Program-made: the position numbers and the translations under genes | Notes under the pieces: model-generated | The model's database searches: none | Told to the model about the DNA's origin: nothing | What the model saw: only the letters and a program-made list of their open reading frames with translations | Part shown: positions 1 through 7,832 of the stretch, one piece after another | How the letters are laid out: the number at the start of each line of letters is the position of its first letter | Position numbering within the stretch: position 1 is the first letter of the stretch | From: Salinilacustrithrix flava | Lineage (GTDB): Bacteria; Actinomycetota; Acidimicrobiia; Acidimicrobiales; Salinilacustritrichaceae | NCBI GenBank assembly: GCA_024128875.1 | Contig: JAMYFF010000015.1 | Location: 1 to 50,165 of the forward strand | DNA length: 50,165 bases | Reading direction: 5' to 3'

Positions 1-51
1 CGCAAGCCCTCCGAGATCCTCGACACCCACCGCCGCCGCCAAGCAGCATGA
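1..51 (+). CDS. Possible 3' end of an upstream CDS (partial)
   Basis: Frame 1 stays open from the window edge to a TGA at 49-51 and encodes a short basic, Arg-rich tail. Only 16 residues are visible, so no family can be named and chance is quite possible. The stretch from 52 to 100 holds no gene that I can see. Confidence 0.2.
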   Translation, partial: RKPSEILDTHRRRQAA

Positions 52-100
52 CCATCAACCACAGGGCCCATCTGTCACCTCGAACCCCGGCCTGGAAGGG

Positions 101-1108
101 CTAGATCGTCGAGGAGCGGCGCACCATCGCGGCACCCAGCAGGAGGGCGACCGCGCCACCGATCGCGAGGACCGTGAGGCCGGAGCCGGTCCGAGGCAGC
201 GACGTCGTGGGTGTGCCGCCTCCGCCGCCGGTGAGCGTCGCGGGCGTCGCCGTCGTGGGCGTGGTGGACGGAGTGGGCCCGCTCGCCTCCGTGGTGGTCG
301 GGGCGGTGGTGGCGGTCGGCGCGGCGGTGGTGGTCGTGGGGGCGACGGTCGTGCTGGTGTCAGCGGTGGTCGTCGTGGTGGTCGGTGCGGTCGTGGTCGT
401 CGCTGTGGCGCAGGCGGTGGTGGTGATGACGTTGTTGTCGAGGGTGACCGCGCCGTTGCGGGCGAGCAGGCGTCCCTGGACCGTGGCGCCGTTGTCGGCG
501 GTGATCGAGGTGAGGGCGAGCACCGTGCCGACGAACTGGGTGGAGGTCCCGAGCGTCGCCGAGCTGCCGACCTGCCAGAAGACGTTGCAGGCCTGGGCGC
601 CGTTGATCATGTTGACCCGGCTGCCGCTCGCGGTGATGAGGGTGCTGCCCGCCTGGAAGACGAAGACGGCGTCGGGGTCGCCCTGCGCGTCGAGCGTGAG
701 CGTGCCGGTGATGCCCAGGGTTCCGTTGCGGTACACGCCGGGCTCGAGCGTCCGGCCACCGAGCTCGACGGCCACGGCGGTGGCGGGGGTCTGGGAGGCC
801 GCGGTGTTGTAGGCGGTGGTGGTGTCGGTCTGCGCCTGCGCGGCGGTTGCGTCTGCGCTGTGGATGGTGCCGCCGACGATGCCGGGCGGGAAGCCGGTGA
901 TGGCGGTGCCGGGGCTGACGCCGAGGCTGCCGGTGACGGTGGTCGGCCCGGTGTTGGTGACCGTGGAGCCGGCGAGCACGGAGAACTCGTTCGCCGTACC
1001 GAGGCCGACGGCCGTGGCGGCGCCGGCGGGCAGCGTCCCGATGACGAGGGAGGCGGCGCCCAGGGCGAGGAGGGAGCGGCTGAGCAGCCGGGAGGTGCGG
1101 GATCTCAT
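101..1108 (-). CDS. Ice-binding-like (DUF3494) surface protein with LPxTG anchor
   Basis: A 335-aa secreted, cell-wall-anchored protein. Seen: a basic N-terminus (MRSRTSRLLSR) and hydrophobic signal peptide to about residue 32; a DUF3494-type domain at about 36-235 (AGSTVTNTGPTTVTGSLGVSPG near its start, a family hallmark); a Thr/Ala/Pro low-complexity stalk at about 240-300; then LPRTG at 304-308, a hydrophobic segment and a short Arg tail, which form a sortase signal. I chose the ATG at 1108 because a GAAGG ribosome site precedes it and the signal peptide begins there; the frame stays open to 1216. DUF3494 proteins bind ice in some species, but many act as adhesins, so antifreeze activity is not established. 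No sortase gene is in the window. It is divergent from the winged-helix gene at 1248. Confidence 0.85.
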   Translation of the reverse strand: MRSRTSRLLSRSLLALGAASLVIGTLPAGAATAVGLGTANEFSVLAGSTVTNTGPTTVTGSLGVSPGTAITGFPPGIVGGTIHSADATAAQAQTDTTTAYNTAASQTPATAVAVELGGRTLEPGVYRNGTLGITGTLTLDAQGDPDAVFVFQAGSTLITASGSRVNMINGAQACNVFWQVGSSATLGTSTQFVGTVLALTSITADNGATVQGRLLARNGAVTLDNNVITTTACATATTTTAPTTTTTTADTSTTVAPTTTTAAPTATTAPTTTEASGPTPSTTPTTATPATLTGGGGGTPTTSLPRTGSGLTVLAIGGAVALLLGAAMVRRSSTI

Positions 1109-1247
1109 GTGGACGTTGCCTTCGAAGAGTCGAGCCCCGGGAACGGCGACCACCGGCGGCGGCCGATCGGTCACGGAACGAAGCCCCACGGTACCGTGAG
1201 GGGTAAACAATCGCAATTCTTTTCTAGTATTGGATTACGATGAAGCC
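1109..1247. promoter_or_regulatory. Divergent promoter region with -10-like TAGTAT
   Basis: This AT-richer pocket separates the anchored surface protein from the winged-helix regulator. On the + strand TAGTAT at 1225-1230 fits an actinobacterial -10 and would start transcription about 10 nt before the ATG at 1248. No clear -35 is visible. The regulator may act here on both genes, but that is inference from position alone. Confidence 0.4.
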
Positions 1248-1583
1248 ATGCCGAGCTGGAGCTTCCTCACCAACCACGCGCGCGTGCTCCTGGCCGTGGC
1301 TGCCCAGCCCGACGCCCGCTTGCGTGACCTCGCCGTATCCCTGGACGTGACGGAGCGGACCGCGTTCGGCATCGTCACCGACCTCGCCGACGGGGGTTAC
1401 CTCGTGAAGGAGCGGGACGGCCGCCGGAACCGATACCACATCCAGGAGCACCTCCCGCTCCCGACTGACGTCGGACGCGCGCCCACGATCGGCGAGGTGC
1501 TCGACCTCCTGGTCGCGGCCGAGCGCCGCCCCCCGGTCGGCGAGCGCCGGCGGAGGAAGGGCGACCCGCCGGCAGGGTGCTAG
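1248..1583 (+). CDS. Winged-helix (MarR/ArsR-like) transcriptional regulator
   Basis: A 111-aa DNA-binding protein. Residues about 8-70 form a winged helix: the stretch LRDLAVSLDVTERTAFGIV is a typical helix-turn-helix, and YLVKERDGRRNRYHI is the wing. The C-terminus is short and basic, with no ligand domain. The frame also opens at a TTG at 1230, but the ATG at 1248 gives the usual family N-terminus. It is transcribed away from the ice-binding-like gene and may control it. Its stop overlaps the arr stop in a shared CTAG. The target is unknown. Confidence 0.75.
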   Translation: MPSWSFLTNHARVLLAVAAQPDARLRDLAVSLDVTERTAFGIVTDLADGGYLVKERDGRRNRYHIQEHLPLPTDVGRAPTIGEVLDLLVAAERRPPVGERRRRKGDPPAGC

Positions 1584-2092
1584 TCCTCGATGACGTCGAG
1601 GCCCTGGGCTCGGAGCCGAGCGAGGTTGTCGAGCATCCCCTGCAGCACCTCGGGGGCATGGCCGTCCCAGGCCTCGACCTCCTCGACGACGCGCACGGCG
1701 TCACGGGTCCGGTAGGACCGGGTCACGTTCCCGGGGAACCGCTTGTCGGTGACGTTGGGGTCGTCCTCGAACGGGCCCGTGGGCTCCACCACGTAGATGC
1801 GCCCCCGCTCTTCGTCCCCGGCGAGCGCCGTGGCCAGCTCGGCTGCCCAGACGGCCGGCTCGAGCAGCGCGGCGAAGTAGACGTGGTTCGCGACCCGACC
1901 GTCGTGGTAGTTCGACGGGTGGCCGGGGACGATGAGGTCGCCGTCCATGAAGGTCGCCCTGGTCCCATGGAAGAACGGCCCCTCGACGTGGTCGCAGCTG
2001 TCGAACGTCACGGGGACGTGCTCGGTGTCGCCTGACTCAGCGATCGCCTCGGCGATCGACTTCGTTGCGCCCGTGCCCTGCTGGTTGACCAC
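1580..2092 (-). CDS. arr: Rifampin ADP-ribosyltransferase (Arr)
   Basis: Transfers ADP-ribose from NAD to rifamycins and so inactivates them. Seen: GPFFHGTRA, NHVYFAALLEPAVWAAELA, YVVEPTGPFEDDPNVTDKRF and PGNVTRSYR, all Arr signatures including the catalytic-region His, Tyr and Asp residues. The GTG at 2092 has a strong GGGAGG site 6 nt upstream and gives 170 aa, about 27 residues longer than usual Arr proteins; the GTG at 2011 would give a family-length 143-aa protein but has no clear ribosome site. It is divergent from a TetR gene across a 55-bp gap containing a palindrome, so drug-inducible repression is plausible. The family call is firm; whether it confers resistance in this host is not shown. 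Confidence 0.9.
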   Translation of the reverse strand: MVNQQGTGATKSIAEAIAESGDTEHVPVTFDSCDHVEGPFFHGTRATFMDGDLIVPGHPSNYHDGRVANHVYFAALLEPAVWAAELATALAGDEERGRIYVVEPTGPFEDDPNVTDKRFPGNVTRSYRTRDAVRVVEEVEAWDGHAPEVLQGMLDNLARLRAQGLDVIED

Positions 2093-2126
2093 GACGTCCC
2101 TCCCGGGCTCCGAGCCCGCCTGTAAG

Positions 2127-2143
2127 CGGAGCAATATACTCCG
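2127..2143. promoter_or_regulatory. TetR operator candidate over a -10 (TATACT)
   Basis: An inverted repeat with arms CGGAG and CTCCG spaced by 7 nt lies between arr and the TetR gene. It overlaps TATACT at 2135-2140, a good -10 for the TetR gene 8 nt further on. Binding here would repress tetR and probably also arr. The repressor assignment is inferred from the divergent layout. Confidence 0.55.
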
Positions 2144-2147
2144 TTTC

Positions 2148-2735
2148 ATGCAGCATGCAACCCCGAGCCCGGCCGAGCGACCGCTGCGGGCCGATGCCCG
2201 GAGGAACCGCCGCCGGCTCCTCGATGCGGCCATCGCCCTGATCCTCGAGCTCGGGGGTGAGCCGTCGCGCGACGCCGTCGCCGAGCGGGCCGGCGTCGGC
2301 ATCGGCACCCTGTACCGGCACTTCCCCGACCGTCACTCGCTCCTGCGGGCCGTGGCCCTGGACGTGATCGACCGCACGGTCGAGCGGGGCGAGGCCGCGC
2401 TGGCCGAGTCGACGTCGGGGGGCGAGGCGCTCCGGCGCTACCTGCACGATGCCGTCGACAGCGGCCTGGGGGTGGTCAACGTCGTCCACGCACTGCTCGA
2501 CCGCACGGACTGGCCGGACCGGCGAGCCGCGGCGCAGCACGTCCTCGACCGCCTGATCGACCGGGCGCGACGCGACGGTGCGATCGACCACGACGTCACC
2601 GCGACCGACATCGCCTTGGCCGCCATCCGCTTCTGCCGCCCCCTCGCCATCGGGCTCGACCCGGCCGAGGAGCGTGCGATCGCCCACCGGCAGCTCGCCG
2701 CCTACCTCGACGGACTTCCGGTCCGCCTGGGGTGA
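2148..2735 (+). CDS. TetR/AcrR family regulator
   Basis: A 195-aa repressor. The N-terminal helix-turn-helix is clear (RRRLLDAAIALILELGGEPS, then VAERAGVGIGTLYRHFPDRH at about residues 45-65), and the C-terminal helical ligand domain resembles SbtR-type TetR_C proteins. I use the ATG at 2148, where homology begins; the frame runs open upstream through arr antisense. With a -10 at 2135-2140 the leader would be only a few nucleotides. It probably controls itself and arr, though the ligand is unknown. Confidence 0.88.
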   Translation: MQHATPSPAERPLRADARRNRRRLLDAAIALILELGGEPSRDAVAERAGVGIGTLYRHFPDRHSLLRAVALDVIDRTVERGEAALAESTSGGEALRRYLHDAVDSGLGVVNVVHALLDRTDWPDRRAAAQHVLDRLIDRARRDGAIDHDVTATDIALAAIRFCRPLAIGLDPAEERAIAHRQLAAYLDGLPVRLG

Positions 2736-2795
2736 ACGCCGGCGTTCCCGGATCTCGTTCCCGGTCGCCGCATCGGACCGGAGAGACTCGGTCGC

Positions 2796-3701
2796 GTGGC
2801 GGCTCGGATGCATCACGACGAGGTCCCGGTGGACGAGGCGCTCGTCCACCGCCTGCTCGTCGCGCAGCTGCCGGCGCTCGCGGAGCTGCCCCTGCGGATC
2901 GTGGAGCCGTGGGGCACCGACAACGCCATCTGGCGCCTCGGTGATGAGCTGGTCGTGCGGCTCCCGCGCATCGGGTGGGCAGCGGGCCAACCCGACAAGG
3001 AGGCCCGGTGGCTCCCGCAGCTGTCGCCGCACCTGACGGTCGCCGTCCCCACGCCCGTCGCGGTCGGTGAGCCGAGCGAGGAGTACCCGTTCCGCTGGGC
3101 CGTGCACCGCTGGCTGCCCGGCGATCCGGCCGGGCCGGGCCGGATCGGCGATGCGGGCGCCTTCGCCGCCGACCTGGCCCGCACGGTGATCGAGCTCCGG
3201 TCGGTCCCGGCCCAGGGGGCGCCGCCCGCGCACAACCGCGCCCGACCGCTGGCGGCCTACGACCGCGAGACGCGCCGGGCCATCCACGGCGCTCGCCACC
3301 TGGTCGATGCCGACGCCGCGCTGTCCGTCTGGGAGCAGGCGCTGGCCGCCCCGCCCCACCCCGGTCCGGCCGTGTGGGTGCACGGCGACCTGGAGGGCAA
3401 CTGCATCGTCACGGACGGGTCGCTGTCGGGCCTGGTCGACTGGGGATCGGCATGCGCGGGCGATCCCGCCGTGGACGCGCAGGTGGTGTGGTCGCCGCTG
3501 TTCGACGAGGGCTCGGCGGCGGCCTTCCTGGCGTTGATCGAGGCGGACGACGCACTGGTCCTCCGGGCACGCGGCGCGGCCGTGAACCAGGCGTGCGCGG
3601 CGCTGCCGTACTACCTGGGCACGTACCCGCTGATCGTCGAGCGGAGCCGGGCCAAGCTGACCGCACTCGGCATCGAGGTGAGGGAGGGCACGCTCGGCTG
3701 A
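2796..3701 (+). CDS. Aminoglycoside phosphotransferase (APH)-family kinase
   Basis: A 301-aa small-molecule kinase of the protein-kinase-like fold. Seen: an N-lobe nucleotide region (about 37-57), the catalytic loop WVHGDLEGNCIV at about 194-205 (HGDxxxxN, Asp as catalytic base), and the metal-binding DWGSACAGDP at about 215-224. The length matches the family. The GTG at 2796 follows GGAGAG by about 10 nt; an in-frame ATG at 2808 is the alternative. The substrate cannot be read from sequence: this group includes aminoglycoside and macrolide kinases and many housekeeping kinases. Its closeness to arr hints at a resistance role, but there is no operon link (different promoter, 60-bp gap after tetR). 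Confidence 0.85.
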   Translation: MAARMHHDEVPVDEALVHRLLVAQLPALAELPLRIVEPWGTDNAIWRLGDELVVRLPRIGWAAGQPDKEARWLPQLSPHLTVAVPTPVAVGEPSEEYPFRWAVHRWLPGDPAGPGRIGDAGAFAADLARTVIELRSVPAQGAPPAHNRARPLAAYDRETRRAIHGARHLVDADAALSVWEQALAAPPHPGPAVWVHGDLEGNCIVTDGSLSGLVDWGSACAGDPAVDAQVVWSPLFDEGSAAAFLALIEADDALVLRARGAAVNQACAALPYYLGTYPLIVERSRAKLTALGIEVREGTLG

Positions 3702-3758
3702 GCGGTGCCGTCGCGACTGGTTCCGGCAGATGCGGATCGGCGTGATGTTCCCCCAGAC

Positions 3759-4550
3759 CTACGGCCGGCCGATGACCTCCCCGTGGGGGACGACGAAGCA
3801 GCCCTCCGGGTGGGACGCCCAGCTCGTCCAGGCATCGCCGCACCGCTCGAGCAGCTCGCGATCGGCGACGCCGAGCTCGATGGCCTGGTCGGCGAGGTCG
3901 GTGGCGGTGATCCGGTCGGCCCACGTGCGCGACCACCACCCCCGGTCCTCCTCGCTCGTGAAGCACCACGTCGATGCCGACCAGCGCAGCTGCTCGAGGC
4001 CGGCGCGCTCCGCCCACCCGAGCAGGTGCCGTCCCGCGTCCGGTTCACCGCCGTTGGCCCGCGCGACCTGCAGGTAGACCTCGCGCCACTCCTGCAGACC
4101 GGGCACGGCCGGCCACCACGACATGGCCGAGAAGTCGGCGTCGCGCACCGCGACGATCCCGCCGGGCCGGCAGACCCTGCGCAGCTCGGTGAGCGCCCGC
4201 ACCGGGTCGCCGAGGTGCTGGAGCACCTGGTGGGCATGGACGACGTCGAAGGCGCCGTCGGGGTGGTCCAGGTCGTACACGTCCCCCACGTCGAAGCGCA
4301 GGTTGGCGGCGCGGTGCGTCGACGCGGCCCGAGCGACGACCTCCGCGGAGCGATCGAGGCCGAGAACGTGGCCGCCCCCGACCGCTCGGGCCAGGTCGGC
4401 GGTGATGGTCCCGACGCCGCAGCCGACGTCGAGCACCGAGGCGCCCGGCTCCAGGACGTCCAGCAGGTACCGGGCGGAGTTCTCGGCGGTTCGCCAGCCG
4501 TGGGATCGCAGCACGGCGTCGTCGTGTCCGTGGGTGTAGCGCTCGGTCAT
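3759..4550 (-). CDS. Class I SAM-dependent methyltransferase
   Basis: A 263-aa Rossmann-fold methyltransferase of the Methyltransf_11/25 type. Motif I is VLDVGCGVGTIT (39-50), the acidic loop is LGLDRS (about 62), and the motif II/III region is FDVVHAHQVLQHLGDP; RPGGIVAVRDADF follows. The ATG at 4550 has GGAGGCGA 8 nt upstream. It overlaps the preceding TetR stop by 4 bp (ATGA), so the two are translationally coupled and the TetR probably controls it. The substrate is unknown; the sequence resembles small-molecule rather than rRNA methyltransferases. Confidence 0.85.
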   Translation of the reverse strand: MTERYTHGHDDAVLRSHGWRTAENSARYLLDVLEPGASVLDVGCGVGTITADLARAVGGGHVLGLDRSAEVVARAASTHRAANLRFDVGDVYDLDHPDGAFDVVHAHQVLQHLGDPVRALTELRRVCRPGGIVAVRDADFSAMSWWPAVPGLQEWREVYLQVARANGGEPDAGRHLLGWAERAGLEQLRWSASTWCFTSEEDRGWWSRTWADRITATDLADQAIELGVADRELLERCGDAWTSWASHPEGCFVVPHGEVIGRP

Positions 4551-5176
4551 CGGAACGTCGCCTCCAGCAGCGTCTCGGCGGCCCAGCGCACCGCCGCATC
4601 CGACGCCTCGGCATCGAGGTGGCAGACGTCGCGCAGCACGGCGAGCGCCTCGGGTCCGCTGAGCAGGCACAGGGCGGTCACGACCCGGTCCCACTCCTCA
4701 TCCGTGACGGTGGGGCGCAGCGGGGCGAGGCTCTGCTCGAACCAACGGCGGCGTCGGCCCTCCCGCACCTGGGGCGTCGCATCGCCGGCTTCGGTGGCCT
4801 GGAGCCACTGGTCGAGGTACAGCCGCAGGGCGGTGCGGTACTGCACCTCGGCGTCGGCCACGTGCCGGTTGAACAGGGCGAGCACCGCCAGCGCCCGGTC
4901 CCGAGCGTGCTCGGCCGTGACCTCCTCGGAGGCCAGCTCCTCGATGTCGCCGACGTCGGCGTTCATCGCCACCTCCACCAGCAGCGAGTCCTGGGTCGGG
5001 AAGTACCGGTAGGCCGTCGTCCGCGACACCTCTGCGGCCTCGGCGGCCTGGGCCACGCTCGGGGTCGCACCCTCGGCCAGGAGCTGCTTGGCCGCATCGA
5101 CGATCGCCGCCCGGGTGCGGCGCTTCTGGCTGACCCGCCCGCGGCTCAGGATTTCCTCTTGACGTGGTACTGGCAT
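4547..5176 (-). CDS. TetR family regulator, co-operonic with methyltransferase
   Basis: A 209-aa regulator. The HTH is at about residues 13-60 (RRTRAAIVDAAKQLLAEGA, then AAEAAEVSRTTAYRYFPTQ); the rest is a helical TetR_C domain. The ATG at 5176 begins the family N-terminus; the open frame upstream is not conserved-looking. It is divergent from the MBL hydrolase at 5256 and first gene of an operon with the methyltransferase. A partial palindrome lies just upstream of its start at 5184-5199. The ligand is unknown. Confidence 0.87.
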   Translation of the reverse strand: MPVPRQEEILSRGRVSQKRRTRAAIVDAAKQLLAEGATPSVAQAAEAAEVSRTTAYRYFPTQDSLLVEVAMNADVGDIEELASEEVTAEHARDRALAVLALFNRHVADAEVQYRTALRLYLDQWLQATEAGDATPQVREGRRRRWFEQSLAPLRPTVTDEEWDRVVTALCLLSGPEALAVLRDVCHLDAEASDAAVRWAAETLLEATFR

Positions 5177-5183
5177 CCCGTCA

Positions 5184-5199
5184 TGGTACACAAGTTCCA
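5184..5199. promoter_or_regulatory. Candidate operator in TetR/MBL divergent gap
   Basis: An imperfect inverted repeat, TGGtAC-N4-GTtCCA, lies 8 bp upstream of the TetR start in the 79-bp gap to the MBL gene. It is a reasonable TetR target, but the match is only partial. Confidence 0.35.
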
Positions 5200-5255
5200 C
5201 GAAGCTCCGAGCATCGGAGCCGTCGGCCGACCCAACCCGAGACGAGGGAAGACAC

Positions 5256-6068
5256 ATGCAAACGACCAAGACCCGAATCCTGCCGACGCAGATCGCCGCC
5301 GAGACCTTCCTCGTCCACGATCACGCCGGCGAGGGCTCCGCCCCGGTGTCCATCGCCCTCAACGCCATGGTCATCCGAGGCGAGCAGCCCGTCGTCGTGG
5401 ACACCGGCGCCACCGAGCACCGCACCCAGTTCCTCGACGACGTGTTCTCCATCGTGGAGCCCGAGGACGTCCGCTGGGTGTTCATCAGCCACGACGACGT
5501 CGACCACACCGGCAACGTCAACCCGCTCATGGCCGCGTGCCCCAACGCCACCCTCGTCATCGACTGGTTCATGCAGGAGCGGATGGGCGCCACCCTCGAG
5601 GTCTCGCCCTTGCGCTGGCGTTGGATGCGCGACGGCGAGGCGCTCGACGTCGGCGACCGCCAGCTCCAGCTCGTGCGGCCGCCCGTCTACGACTCGCCGA
5701 CGACCCGTGGGCTGTTCGACCCGACGACCGGCGTCTACTGGGCGTCGGACGCCTTCGCGACCCCGATGCCCGTGCCGGTGCACGACGTGGTCGAGATCGA
5801 CCGCGAGGTCTGGACCGAGGGCATGGCGACCTTCAACCAGTACATCAGCCCGTGGCTCGAGCTCGCCGACGAGCGCCGGTACCTGCAGACCGTCGACCGG
5901 ATCGCCGCCCTGCAACCGACGACCATCGCCGGCTGCCACACGCCGGTGATCGCCGGCGACCAGGTGGCCGACGCCCTCGACATCACCCGGCGCACACCGG
6001 GCCTGACGGTGCCGGCCCAGCCGGATCAGGTCGTGCTCGATCAGATCCAGCGCACCCTGGCCGCCTGA
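5256..6068 (+). CDS. MBL-fold metallo-hydrolase, ODP (flavodiiron-like) subgroup
   Basis: A 270-aa metallo-beta-lactamase-fold protein. The metal motif is SHDDVDHTGN (78-87): H79, D81, D83 and H84 follow the HxExDH-like pattern of the ODP/flavodiiron branch rather than the HxHxDH of classical lactamases. Later ligands include the His in AGCHTPV and the Asp in YWASDAF. There is no flavodoxin domain. GAGGGAAG lies 8 nt before the ATG. It is divergent from a TetR gene that may repress it. Oxygen or nitric-oxide chemistry, or simple hydrolysis, are all possible. Confidence 0.82.
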   Translation: MQTTKTRILPTQIAAETFLVHDHAGEGSAPVSIALNAMVIRGEQPVVVDTGATEHRTQFLDDVFSIVEPEDVRWVFISHDDVDHTGNVNPLMAACPNATLVIDWFMQERMGATLEVSPLRWRWMRDGEALDVGDRQLQLVRPPVYDSPTTRGLFDPTTGVYWASDAFATPMPVPVHDVVEIDREVWTEGMATFNQYISPWLELADERRYLQTVDRIAALQPTTIAGCHTPVIAGDQVADALDITRRTPGLTVPAQPDQVVLDQIQRTLAA

Positions 6069-6171
6069 TCGGCGAGACCTCCGACGGCGGTGCATGGCGG
6101 CGCGGGCTCGCTCCGGCGGGCCACCATGGTCGCGGCTCGCGCCGCCCGCACCCCGGCTGGAGGACAGACAG

Positions 6172-7005
6172 ATGAAGATCGCCAACCTCGACGGCCGCCT
6201 CGTGCTGGTCCTCGACGACGCCGTCGCCGATGTCGAGACCGCATCGGACGGACGCTTCGGCCCGGACCCGATGGGCGCCTTCGCCGAGTGGGAGGCGTTC
6301 GCGTCGTGGGCGGACGGCGTGCGCGACGGAACCGGGCCGCTCGACATGTCCCGGCTCCGCTGCCCCGTGCCTGCCCCGCGGCAGGTCTTCGCCATCGGCC
6401 TCAACTACCGCAGCCACGCCGAGGAGGCGGGCATGGACGTCTCGTCGGTCCCGGCCACGTTCACCAAGTTCCCCGCGTCGCTCAGCGGTCCCTTCGACGA
6501 CATCCCCGTCGTGGGCGACACCGTCGACTGGGAGGTCGAGCTCGTCGCCGTCGTCGGTGCCAGGGCCGATCGGGTGGCCGAGGCTGATGCCTGGTCCCAC
6601 ATCGCGGGACTCACCGTCGGCCAAGACATCAGCGACCGGACGTTGCAGTTCGCCGCCGGCATGCAGTTCTCGCTGGGCAAGTCCCGGCCCGGCTACGGGC
6701 CGATGGGTCCGTGGCTCGTCACGCCTGACGAGGTGCCCGACCGCGACGACCTCGCCCTCGGCTGTCGAGTCAACGGGGAGACCGTGCAGGACGCCCGCAC
6801 GAGCGACCTGGTCTTCTCAGTCGGCGCGCTGGTGGCCGAGCTGTCGTCGGTCCTGCCGCTGCTCCCCGGCGACGTGATCTTCACCGGCACGCCCGCCGGG
6901 GTCGGCATGTCACGCAAGCCGCCGCGGTCGTTGCAGCCCGGCGACGTGCTCGAGACCTGGATCGAGGGCATCGGCGAGCTCCGCAACACCTGCGTGGCCG
7001 GCTGA
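6172..7005 (+). CDS. Fumarylacetoacetate hydrolase (FAH) family protein
   Basis: A 277-aa FAH-fold enzyme that hydrolyses or decarboxylates 2-oxo acids from aromatic breakdown. Seen: FAIGLNYRSHAEE (73-85), TKFPASLSGP (98-107), the metal-binding WEVEL (E121, E123), QDISDRTLQ (D152) and GDVIFTGTPAGVG (233-245). The ATG at 6172 follows GGAGGA; the frame is open further upstream but has no better start. The gap from the MBL gene is about 100 bp on the same strand, so cotranscription is possible. The substrate is not determinable. Confidence 0.87.
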   Translation: MKIANLDGRLVLVLDDAVADVETASDGRFGPDPMGAFAEWEAFASWADGVRDGTGPLDMSRLRCPVPAPRQVFAIGLNYRSHAEEAGMDVSSVPATFTKFPASLSGPFDDIPVVGDTVDWEVELVAVVGARADRVAEADAWSHIAGLTVGQDISDRTLQFAAGMQFSLGKSRPGYGPMGPWLVTPDEVPDRDDLALGCRVNGETVQDARTSDLVFSVGALVAELSSVLPLLPGDVIFTGTPAGVGMSRKPPRSLQPGDVLETWIEGIGELRNTCVAG

Positions 7006-7013
7006 CGCGTGCC

Positions 7014-7832
7014 TCACCCGGTCCACCGGGTGTGGAACGACTCGGCGAGCAGCGTGCCGTCGCTGTCCGCGATCCGCCCGTGCTCGAGGGCGAGGCCGCC
7101 GTGGCTGACGTCGGCCCGGAACCGGCCCTCGAGCCACTCGTCGTCGCGCAGCGCCTGGCGGGTGCGGTGCAGGTGGACCGCGAGGTCGATGCTGACGCCA
7201 CCGGTCGGCGGGTCCAGGCGGGTGAACGGCGACGGCGGGAACCAGTCGAGGATCATCGCCAGCCAGGGCTCGTCGATCGGGCGGGGCTCGAGGGGCCGGA
7301 CGTGGCCGCCCACCCGTGCCTCGGCACTGCGGCTGAACGGGATGTGGGCCGGATCGAGCCGCGCCGTGGCGTGGTCGAAGTGGGGGACGAGGCCGGCCTC
7401 GGCCGGCGGGTCGAGCGGGATCGACACCTCCACCGGGGCCACGTCGCTGGCCTCCAGCTTCTCCCACGACTCGCCGGGTCGGGCATCGACGAGCGTCACG
7501 CGGCTGGTGAGCACGAGCCGGTCGCGCTGTTCGAGGGCGACCACGAGGGTGGTGAGCGATCGCCCGCGCCGCACGGGCTCGATCCGCAGCTCCGCCGGTC
7601 CGGGCTGGCCGGGTCGCAGGAAGGAGGTGGCCACCGTCCGCACCGGACGGCCGGGCTCGTGGTCCTGGGCGGCTCGCACCGCCATGGCGACCATGGAGCC
7701 GCCGTGGATGCCGGTGAGCGACGACCAGCTCGGGTCGAGCTGCAGGCCGTAGGTGCCTGGCGATCGGCGGTGCACGGCCGTGGTCCGGTCGAACCAGGTG
7801 GAGGCGTCGGGGAGGGGTGCGATCGCCGTCAT
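7014..7832 (-). CDS. Acyl-CoA thioesterase, TesB-like double hotdog
   Basis: A 272-aa protein with two hotdog repeats: the first about 15-110 (LTGIHGGSMVAMAVRAA, the hotdog helix), the second about 165-270 (FRADVSHGGLALEHGRIADSDGTLL). This is the thioesterase-superfamily protein common in actinobacteria that cleaves acyl-CoA. It overlaps the end of the MFS transporter by 4 bp (ATGA), so the two are coupled. Its 3' end faces the FAH gene 8 bp away. Confidence 0.8.
   Translation of the reverse strand: MTAIAPLPDASTWFDRTTAVHRRSPGTYGLQLDPSWSSLTGIHGGSMVAMAVRAAQDHEPGRPVRTVATSFLRPGQPGPAELRIEPVRRGRSLTTLVVALEQRDRLVLTSRVTLVDARPGESWEKLEASDVAPVEVSIPLDPPAEAGLVPHFDHATARLDPAHIPFSRSAEARVGGHVRPLEPRPIDEPWLAMILDWFPPSPFTRLDPPTGGVSIDLAVHLHRTRQALRDDEWLEGRFRADVSHGGLALEHGRIADSDGTLLAESFHTRWTG

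Noticed and set aside
80..420. Repetitive GTGGT-rich DNA as a CRISPR or satellite
   Set aside because: It encodes the Thr-rich stalk; there are no fixed repeats with unique spacers.
174..812. Long + strand ORF rich in Val and Ala over the ice-binding-like gene
   Set aside because: It is the antisense of the Thr-rich stalk; the low-complexity Val run mirrors Thr codons.
2037..3383. 448-codon - strand ORF over the TetR and APH genes
   Set aside because: Antisense frame; the + strand shows clear TetR and APH motifs.
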